Part shown: piece after piece, positions 58,248 to 64,000 of the stretch | Layout: each line of letters begins with the position of its first letter | Numbering within the stretch: position 1 is the first letter of the stretch | Origin: Gp7-AA10 sp035636095 | GTDB lineage: Bacteria > Acidobacteriota > Thermoanaerobaculia > Gp7-AA8 | Length of the DNA stretch: 64,000 nucleotides | Assembly: GCA_035636095.1 (NCBI GenBank) | Contig: DASPZU010000089.1 | Location: forward strand, 19,168 to 83,167 | Reading direction: 5' to 3' | Notes under the pieces: generated by a model | Databases searched by the model: none | The model's input: only the letters and a program-made list of their open reading frames with translations | Told to the model about the DNA's origin: nothing | Made by a program: the position numbers and the translations under genes

Positions 58248-59459
58248 ATGACGATCGATATTCAAGCCGACACCCTGCTGCGCTACCGCGAGCGCTTTCC
58301 GATCCTGAAGCGCACGAAGTATCTCGTCTCGCACTCGTTAGGCGCGATGCCCGAGGCCACGCGGGAGGCGCTCAATGAATACGCCGACTTGTGGGCCTCG
58401 CGGGGCGTGCGGGCGTGGGGCGACAAATGGTGGATGATGTCGATCGAGATCGGCGACATCATCGCGCCGCTGATCGGCGCGCCCCGCGGATCGGTGGTCA
58501 TGCTTCCCAACGTCACCACCGCCGAGGCGGTCGTGCTGTCGTCGTTCGAATACACGGCGCCGCGAAATCGCGTCGTGATCGTTGAAGGTGAGTTCCCTTC
58601 CGTTCGCTATATCTACGATCGCCTGGCGCGGCGGTTGGGCGCGGAGATCGTCAATATTCCGCATGATGCTTCGGGACTCGGATTCGATCTCGAGCGGCTG
58701 TTGTCGGCAATCGACGAACGCACGCAGATCGTACCGATCGGCCATGTTCTTTTCGAATCGTCATTCAAGATCGATATCGAGGCCATCGCCCGGAGATGTC
58801 GCGAAGTCGGCGCGACGCTGGTGCTCGACATTTTCCAGTCGGCCGGCATCGTTCCGGTCAACGTTCGCGAATGGGATGTGCCCATCGCAGCCGGGGGAGT
58901 GCTCAAGTGGTTATGCGGCGGGCCGGGCGGATCGTTCTTGTACGTCGATCCCGCGCTGCGACCGAAGCTCGAGCCGAGTTTCACCGGCTGGATGGCGCAC
59001 GCGAATCCGTTCGGCTTCGAAGCGCCGCCCATGCGCTTCCGCGACGACGCGCTTCGCTTCGCCCTCGGCACCCCTCCCATTCCCGCGCTTTACGCTGCGC
59101 GCGAGGGCCCCAAGATCATCGCGGAAGCCGACATCATGGCCATCCGCGAAAAGTCATTGCGACAAACCCAGAAAATCATCGATCTCGCCGACGCGCGCGG
59201 CTTCGAATTGCGCACGCCGCGCGAGGCCGAGCGGCGCGGCGGCTCAGTCTCGATGCGAATACCGCACGGTCGCGAAGTGTCGCTCGAGCTCAACTCCGAG
59301 GACATCGTGTGCGACTTCCGTCCGGCGTCGGGCGTGCGTTTCTCGCCGCACTTCTACACCACCGACGAGGAGATCGACGAAGCATTCGTCGTGGTCGACG
59401 ACGTGCTGCGCACCGGCAGGTGGAAACGCCAGGAGGCGCGAAGGACCATCGTCACGTAA
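58248..59459 (+). CDS. Class-V aminotransferase fold enzyme, kynureninase-like
   Basis: 403-aa PLP enzyme. Schiff-base Lys220 in AAGGVLKWLCGGPGGSFLYV, PLP-binding Asp194 in LVLDIFQSAG, N-terminal YLVSHSLGAMPEATREALNE (compare kynureninase NSLG), and VVMLPNVTTAEAVVLSS. The C-terminal small domain has MRIPHGREVSLEL and GVRFSPHFYTTDEEIDEA, as in kynureninase and cysteine-desulfurase-like proteins. The reaction is uncertain: hydrolytic cleavage of kynurenine, a lyase or a transaminase are possible. Encoded after an IPNS-like oxygenase with an R palindrome between. Confidence 0.87.
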   Translation: MTIDIQADTLLRYRERFPILKRTKYLVSHSLGAMPEATREALNEYADLWASRGVRAWGDKWWMMSIEIGDIIAPLIGAPRGSVVMLPNVTTAEAVVLSSFEYTAPRNRVVIVEGEFPSVRYIYDRLARRLGAEIVNIPHDASGLGFDLERLLSAIDERTQIVPIGHVLFESSFKIDIEAIARRCREVGATLVLDIFQSAGIVPVNVREWDVPIAAGGVLKWLCGGPGGSFLYVDPALRPKLEPSFTGWMAHANPFGFEAPPMRFRDDALRFALGTPPIPALYAAREGPKIIAEADIMAIREKSLRQTQKIIDLADARGFELRTPREAERRGGSVSMRIPHGREVSLELNSEDIVCDFRPASGVRFSPHFYTTDEEIDEAFVVVDDVLRTGRWKRQEARRTIVT

Positions 59460-59460
59460 A

Positions 59461-59568
59461 GGCAGAGGGCGGAAGGCGGAAGGCGGAAGGCAGAAGGCAG
59501 AAGTGTTGCTTGACCCGCGGTGATGTGCTGTAGCCGTTACCTCTGCCTTCTGCTTTCGGCCTTCTGCC
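59461..59568 (+). repeat. Heptamer array with inverted array around the tolC start
   Basis: Six heptamers GGCAGAG, GGCGGAA x3, GGCAGAA x2 (59461-59502) face four inverted heptamers CTCTGCC, TTCTGCT, TTCGGCC, TTCTGCC (59541-59568). The start codons (GTG 59520, ATG 59523) lie in the loop, and the inverted arm encodes part of the signal peptide. Confidence 0.85.
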
Positions 59569-60826
59569 TTCCCGTCGCCGGGCAGCCCTTGCGACTGTCG
59601 CTCGCGGACGCGGTGCAGCGCGCGTTGCGCGAGGGGACGCCGGCGCAGCTGGCGCGTTCTGCCGAAGAGCGCGCGCGGATCGCACGCACGGAAGCGCTCC
59701 AGGCGCTTTTCCCGCAGGCCGATGCGAGAGTCTCGCGTTACAGCCAATCGATCAACCTGCAAACATTCGGATTCACGATTCCCGGACAGCCGCCGGTCGT
59801 CGGCCCATTCAACGTCACCGATGCGCAACTCGCGGCGGCGCTGCAGCTCTTCAACCTCGCGGCCATCCGTCATTACCAGGCGTTGAGTCAGGGCGAGACG
59901 GCCAGCCGTTACGCGATGCAGCGCGCGGAGAACGACGTCGCGGCTGCGGTGGCGCGGCTCTACGTCCTGACGCAGCGAGCGTCGACTCAGATTGCATCCC
60001 GCCAGTCGGATGTCGCGCTGTTCGAGCGGCTGCTGAAAGTCGCGCAGGATGAGTTCACGGCCGGGACAGGAACGCGGCTCGACGTTGCGCAAGCCACAGT
60101 GCAACTCGATCGCGCGAAGCAGGCGGTCCTCATCGCGCAAAACGATCAAAGAACGGCATTGCTGGCACTTTTGAACGCGATCGGCGCCGATGAATCGTCG
60201 GACGTCGTGCTGGTCGATCCGCTGCCCGCCGCCCCACCCGTCCCGCCCGTCGAAAGCGCGCTGGCAACGGCGCGACAACAACGTCCCGAGCTGAAAGAGG
60301 TCGTCGCGCGCGAGAAAGAGGCATCGCTGGGCGTGTCAGCGGCGCGAGCGCGGCGCATTCCGAGCGTGGCATTCGATTTTGAGGGCGATTACAACGGCAA
60401 TCACACCAGCGATCTGTTGTGGACGCGCCGCATCGCGGCGACGCTGGGGATGCCGCTCTTCCACGCCGACATCAACGCCGCGGTCGCGCGCGCCCGCGCC
60501 GATCTTCACGATCGGGAGATCGAGCGCACCCAGCGCCAGCGCGACGTCGAGCAGGACGTTCGTCGCGCGGTGTTGAGTCTCGAAAACGCCAGGCACGCGT
60601 TGCGGTCGCCACGGAAAATGCGCGAGTCGCGGAAGAGGCGCTGACGGTTGCGGAGGATCGGCGGTCAGCCGGATATGGAACGCCGGTGGAAGTCGATCGC
60701 GCGCAGGACAGCTATCGCCAGGCGCGTGAGGATCTGATCGCCGCGCAGGCCGACGCCGCCGCCGCGCAGTACGACCTGCAGCATGCGACCGGCGACATCC
60801 GGCGGTTGATCGAGGGGACGCGATGA
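59520..60826 (+). pseudogene. TolC-like outer-membrane efflux protein, one frameshift
   Basis: Outer-membrane factor with signal peptide CCSRYLCLLLSAFCLPVAG and the duplicated TolC helical repeats: LRLSLADAVQRALREG, then FTAGTGTRLDVAQATVQLDR and later AYG-type motif RRSAGYGTPVEVDRAQDSYR. The first frame ends early (60644) after RRAVLSLENARHA; the expected C-terminal part (RVAVATENARVAEEALTVAE ... LQHATGDIRRLIEGTR) continues in the next frame to 60826. One missing base near 60583-60600 (an A4 run is at 60583-60586) explains it; repaired length 435 aa is normal. It leads an operon with emrB and emrA. Sequencing error, decay or recoding remain open. Confidence 0.85.
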
Positions 60827-60827
60827 T

Positions 60828-60912
60828 CCCTCATCCGGCCTCCGGCCACCTTCTCCCCGCGAGCGGGGAGAAGGAACTCGCGCGACGTCCCCGCGAAGCG
60901 GCGGGTGAGGGG
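60828..60912 (+). repeat. Nested palindrome, family R, copy 5
   Basis: Outer arms CCCTCATCC and GGGTGAGGG (one G-T pair). Inner GGCC-tcc-GGCC, and the perfect 12-bp stem CCTTCTCCCCGC-ga-GCGGGGAGAAGG. It begins at the second base after the tolC stop codon and ends 2 bp before the emrB start codon. Confidence 0.85.
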
Positions 60913-60914
60913 CG

Positions 60915-62465
60915 ATGACCGAGCGGCCGCCCGTCAACAAATGGCTGGTGACGCTCTCGATCACCTTCGGAACGCTGATGGGTGCGATCGACGCGTCGAT
61001 CGTCAACGTCGCCGTTCCCCATCTCATGGGTTCCCTCGGCGTCACGGTCGAGCAGATCACGTGGGTGACGACCGGATTCGTGATCGCGACCGTCATGGTC
61101 ATGCCGCTGACCGGATTTCTGGCACGGTTGTTCGGACAAAAACGCGTCTATCTTTTTTGTCTGGTCCTGTTCGGGGTCGGCTCGGCGCTGTGCGGAATGG
61201 CGCGCACGCTTCCGCTGCTCGTACTCTTTCGGATCATCCAGGGCATGGGCGCGGGGGCGCTGCAGCCGACTGAGCAAGCGATTCTCCGTCAGACTTTTCC
61301 GCCACAGGAACAAGGCATGGCGATGGCGGTCTTCGGAATGGCGGTCGTCCTCGGCCCGGCCTTCGGTCCGACCCTGGGCGGCTACATCGTGGACAACTAC
61401 AGCTGGCCGTGGATTTTCTACATCAACATTCCGGTGTGCATCGTCTCGCTTCTGATGGTCACGCGCTTCGTGCACGAGCCGGCCGACATTCGGGCATCGA
61501 TGCAGAAGATGGCGGAGCGGCAGCGCAGGAATATGGACTGGTCGGGCATCGGCCTTCTGATCGCGGGACTCGGATCGCTGCAGTACGTGCTGGAGGAAGG
61601 CAACCGCAACGACTGGTTCGAGTCGGGCCAGATCAAACTCATCACGCTCTTCGCCGTCATCTCTCTGGCGCTGCTGATCGTGCGTGAGTTGAGCGCGCGC
61701 GTGCCGGCGGTCGACGTTGCACTCTTCAGGGAGCCGGTGTTTGCCTCGGGCACCATCATCGGCGCGGTGATGTTCGCGATGCTGATGTCGGTGACCTTCC
61801 TTCTCCCTCTCTTCATGCAGACGCTTCTGGGATTCTCCGCGACGCAGTCCGGAATCGCGCTGATGCCGCGGTCATTGACGATGCTGGTGGTCATGCCGAT
61901 CGTGGGCCGGCTTTACAACAAAATTTCACCGCGGGTGGTGGTGGCGTTCGGGATCGTGCTCTTCGCGTACACGGCGTGGATGATGGGCCATTACACCCTG
62001 GCGACTTCTGCGCGCGGCATCGTCAACGTTCTGATCATTCAGGGTGTGGCGTTCAGTTGCCTCTTCATTCCGCTCACGACGATTTCATTGAGCAACATCC
62101 CGCGGCACAAATTGTCGGATGCCACCGGCCTCAACTCGCTGCTGCGCCAGGTGGGAGGCTCGATGGGCCTGGCGCTGATGGCGACATTGATGACGCGCTC
62201 CGCCACGCGCATGCGTGGCGCAATGCTCGCAAACGTCACCATGAGCCGTCCGGCGGTCGCGATGCGGATGGCGGCGACGCGGCGCGTGCTCGGCGACGCG
62301 GCACTTCGCGTCCTCGACTTTCAAGTTCGCCAGCAGGCGATGGTGCTCGCTTTTGAGCGACTCTTTATGATTTGTGGAATTGCATTTCTCTGCGTGCTGC
62401 CGCTGGTCTTTTTCCTGCGGATGCCGAAGGGGGCGGAGAAAGCGGAAGTGCACGTGGAGATGTGA
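60915..62465 (+). CDS. emrB: DHA2-family MFS drug:H+ antiporter, EmrB/QacA type
   Basis: 516-aa transporter with fourteen predicted helices. Helix 1 motif TLMGAIDASIVNVAVPHLMG and the following GVTVEQITWVTTGFVIATVM are diagnostic of EmrB; FRIIQGMGAGALQPTEQAIL and the antiporter motif GMAVVLGPAFGPTLGGYIVD are intact. It works with EmrA and a TolC-type factor as a tripartite pump spanning both membranes. ATG 60915 lies 2 bp after an R palindrome, which could limit ribosome access. emrA follows after 6 bp. Confidence 0.96.
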   Translation: MTERPPVNKWLVTLSITFGTLMGAIDASIVNVAVPHLMGSLGVTVEQITWVTTGFVIATVMVMPLTGFLARLFGQKRVYLFCLVLFGVGSALCGMARTLPLLVLFRIIQGMGAGALQPTEQAILRQTFPPQEQGMAMAVFGMAVVLGPAFGPTLGGYIVDNYSWPWIFYINIPVCIVSLLMVTRFVHEPADIRASMQKMAERQRRNMDWSGIGLLIAGLGSLQYVLEEGNRNDWFESGQIKLITLFAVISLALLIVRELSARVPAVDVALFREPVFASGTIIGAVMFAMLMSVTFLLPLFMQTLLGFSATQSGIALMPRSLTMLVVMPIVGRLYNKISPRVVVAFGIVLFAYTAWMMGHYTLATSARGIVNVLIIQGVAFSCLFIPLTTISLSNIPRHKLSDATGLNSLLRQVGGSMGLALMATLMTRSATRMRGAMLANVTMSRPAVAMRMAATRRVLGDAALRVLDFQVRQQAMVLAFERLFMICGIAFLCVLPLVFFLRMPKGAEKAEVHVEM

Positions 62466-62471
62466 CGCATC

Positions 62472-63716
62472 ATGCAACGCGAACAATCAGCACCACCTTC
62501 GCCCAGTCCGGTCGCGCCGCTGCCCGAAATCGCAGAGCACGAGCCGGTCATCGAGGAAAGCCGCGCCAGGCGGATCTACTTCATCATCGGCATCGCTGTC
62601 GCCGTCCTGTTGATCGGCTACGCCATCTACGCGCTGGTCACGTCGGGAAAAGAGACCACTGACGATGCGCAGGTGGCCGCCGATGTCGTTCCAGTCGCAG
62701 CTCGTGTTGCCGGCCAGATCACCAGGGTTTACATCCGCGAGAATCAGATGGTGCATCGCGGCGATGCGCTCGCGGAGATCGATCCATCCGACGCCCAGGT
62801 GAAGGTGGCGCAGGCGCAGGGAGATTTTGAGACCGCGCAGGCCCAGGTTGCCGACGCCGATGCTCGCGTGGCGGTTGCGCGCGCCTCGGCGCAGGGAGGA
62901 TTCACGGCAGCGCAGGCGGCTGTGCAAAGCTCGCGCGAAGCTGCCGATACTTCCGCGGCCGCGGTCACAGAAGCCCACGCGGCGATTTCGCGCGCCGAAG
63001 CGAACGCCGAGAAGGCGCGCCTCGATTTCGCGCGGGCGCAGGAGCTGGGCGGCAAGGGCGACATCTCGCGGGCACAAGTGGATGCCGCCCGCGCGGCGAA
63101 CGAGACCGCCCGGGCAGATCTGGCGCAGGCGCGCGCGCGGTTGCGTGAAGCCGAAAACCAGCAACAGGCGGCGCGGGCCAACATCAAGCAGGCGCAGGGA
63201 AAGTTGGTGCAGAGCGCGCCGGTCGCCGCGCAGGTCGCGGGAGCGGAAGCGCAATCGCGACTGGCGCACGCGCGCGTGCAAACGGCGCAAGCGGCGCTGC
63301 AGGCCTCCCAACTCACCCTGTCGTACACCAGGATCGTGGCGCCGGCGGACGGCGTGGCATCGAAACTCTCGGTGCATCCCGGATCCTATGTGGCGGTTGG
63401 GCAGCCGATCGTGCAGATCGTGCCGCCCAAAACGTACGTCATCGCCAATTTCAAAGAGACGCAGCTCAAAGCGATGCGTCCGGGCCAGCGCGCGACAATC
63501 AAAGTCGACGCGTTAGGCGGAAAAAAGTTCGAAGGACGCCTCGAAAGCCTTTCCGGCGGCACCGGCGCCACCTTCTCCGTCCTCCCGCCCGACAACGCCT
63601 CGGGAAATTTCGTGAAGGTGGTGCAGCGCGTGCCGCTGCGCATCGCCTGGAACGGCCCGACCGCCGACGTCGTGCCGGCCGGATCTTCTGCAGAAGTCAC
63701 TATTTACACGAAGTGA
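62472..63716 (+). CDS. emrA: EmrA/HlyD-type membrane fusion protein
   Basis: 414-aa periplasmic adaptor. Cytoplasmic N-tail, one transmembrane helix (about 36-58, YFIIGIAVAVLLIGYAIYAL), lipoyl half-motif TTDDAQVAADVVPVAARVAG followed by GQITRVYIRENQMVHRGDAL, a long Ala/Gln-rich coiled-coil hairpin (about 100-285), then LSYTRIVAPADGVASKLSVH and the beta-barrel domain (VIANFKETQLKAMRPGQRAT). The coiled coil is unusually Ala-rich and repetitive. It links EmrB to the TolC-like protein encoded in the same operon. Confidence 0.95.
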   Translation: MQREQSAPPSPSPVAPLPEIAEHEPVIEESRARRIYFIIGIAVAVLLIGYAIYALVTSGKETTDDAQVAADVVPVAARVAGQITRVYIRENQMVHRGDALAEIDPSDAQVKVAQAQGDFETAQAQVADADARVAVARASAQGGFTAAQAAVQSSREAADTSAAAVTEAHAAISRAEANAEKARLDFARAQELGGKGDISRAQVDAARAANETARADLAQARARLREAENQQQAARANIKQAQGKLVQSAPVAAQVAGAEAQSRLAHARVQTAQAALQASQLTLSYTRIVAPADGVASKLSVHPGSYVAVGQPIVQIVPPKTYVIANFKETQLKAMRPGQRATIKVDALGGKKFEGRLESLSGGTGATFSVLPPDNASGNFVKVVQRVPLRIAWNGPTADVVPAGSSAEVTIYTK

Positions 63717-63720
63717 TATA

Positions 63721-63741
63721 GTTCACCTCTCCGAAGTGAAC
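63721..63741 (+). promoter_or_regulatory. Inverted repeat after emrA
   Basis: GTTCAC-ctctccgaa-GTGAAC. There is no T run, so it is more likely an operator or mRNA 3' hairpin than an intrinsic terminator. Downstream, TATAAA (63750) and TTGACA (63773) are isolated promoter-like hexamers without a good partner. Confidence 0.4.
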
Positions 63742-63842
63742 CCGCGTTGTATAAATCACCTCACGCAATCCGTTGACATCGCGGAGCTTAACGGATCGGC
63801 TTGCTTCTTGCGCATGCTCCGCAACGAAAGGAGAGGAGAGTC

Positions 63843-64000
63843 ATGAGCGACGACTCCAACATCAGTTACCAAGGTCAACAGAAACCCGGTCAAGGCGGTG
63901 GTGGCGGCGGTGGCGGCGGCCAGCGGCCCGGTGGCGGCGGCGGTGGCGGCGGTCAGCGTCCTGGTGGCGGCGGCGGTGGCGGCGGCCAGGGTCCTGGTGG
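63843..64000 (+). CDS. Gly-rich tandem-repeat protein (3' partial)
   Basis: Begins at ATG 63843 after a strong AAAGGAGAGGAGAG ribosome binding site. A 17-residue leader-like N-terminus (SDDSNISYQGQQKPGQ) is followed by nine Gly, then an 11-residue unit QRP-Gly8 encoded by 33-nt repeats, and a variant Q-G-P. The window ends inside the gene. Conservative use of GGC/GGT only. There is no signal peptide. Function unknown; low-complexity assembly or coacervating proteins, or a modified Gly-rich peptide, are possibilities. Confidence 0.75.
   Translation, partial: MSDDSNISYQGQQKPGQGGGGGGGGGQRPGGGGGGGGQRPGGGGGGGGQGPG

Noticed and set aside
59461..59568. Possible CRISPR or minisatellite locus
   Set aside because: Contiguous 7-bp units without spacers; better described as a heptamer array with inverted arm.
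63773..63801. TTGACA as the promoter of the Gly-rich gene
   Set aside because: No acceptable -10 element at 16-18 bp spacing; recorded only as an isolated hexamer.

Overview
The window is a GC-rich, densely packed chromosomal segment of a Gram-negative, free-living bacterium. Gram-negative features are a TolC-type outer-membrane factor, a beta-barrel ending in Phe, Spy/CpxP-like periplasmic proteins and a lipoprotein. The many histidine kinases and response regulators, FG-GAP and IPTL-CTERM-like surface proteins, and abundant palindromic repeats remind me of Acidobacteriota, but that is inference. Translational coupling is common: ATGA, GTGA or TTGA overlaps join many gene pairs. There is no rRNA, CRISPR array, recognisable transposase or phage; one tRNA-Gln(UUG) is present.

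Layout. 1-6.7 kb: chemotaxis-like signalling operon (tandem-HAMP hybrid kinase, CheR, CheB, REC-PAS kinase). 6.8-9.2 kb: FG-GAP beta-propeller. 9.4-14.3 kb: ankyrin protein, NarL-type two-component pair, tRNA-Gln, spore-coat-U protein behind a CRP-type promoter, ECF sigma/anti-sigma-like/Spy operon and a divergent Spy-like gene. 14.3-18.8 kb: a disassembled Kdp-type potassium module (KdpD-like kinase, KdpE, separate USP domain, KimA-like transporter). 18.8-26.7 kb: PAS hybrid kinase, NitT/TauT-like ABC transporter, PTS-EIIA, second KdpD-type USP, acyltransferase, metallo-hydrolase. 26.6-38.5 kb: housekeeping (DacB, GuaB, TrmJ, LigA) plus amidohydrolase, response regulator, frameshifted IPTL-CTERM gene, GT22-like transferase. 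38.5-47.3 kb: TPR lipoprotein, DppC/DppB, TldE/TldD, porin-like barrel. 47.4-50.3 kb: DUF5335, alpha/beta hydrolase, erythromycin esterase, phosphoribosyltransferase operon. 50.4-54.5 kb: CheB-CheR-PAS fusion, XRE regulator, two stand-alone receivers. 54.6-63.7 kb: CPBP protease, APC permease, cupin, IPNS-like oxygenase and kynureninase-like enzyme, then TolC/EmrB/EmrA. At the window edge a Gly-rich repeat protein begins.

The most unusual layer is non-coding or superimposed on coding. (1) A motif, TTGCA-N6-GCAAA read toward the gene, lies upstream of all three stand-alone receiver genes and the XRE gene. (2) Cloverleaf palindromes are inserted in frame in protein linkers; the same element in a kinase and a cupin gives the same peptide in the same frame. 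(3) Five copies of a nested palindrome sit exactly in gene junctions. (4) Heptamer/octamer arrays with inverted counterparts supply start regions, a signal peptide or stop codons. (5) An 82-bp duplication of the dppC 3' end flanks the TPR lipoprotein gene. Two genes carry single-base frameshifts at short homopolymers, so sequencing error must be excluded first.
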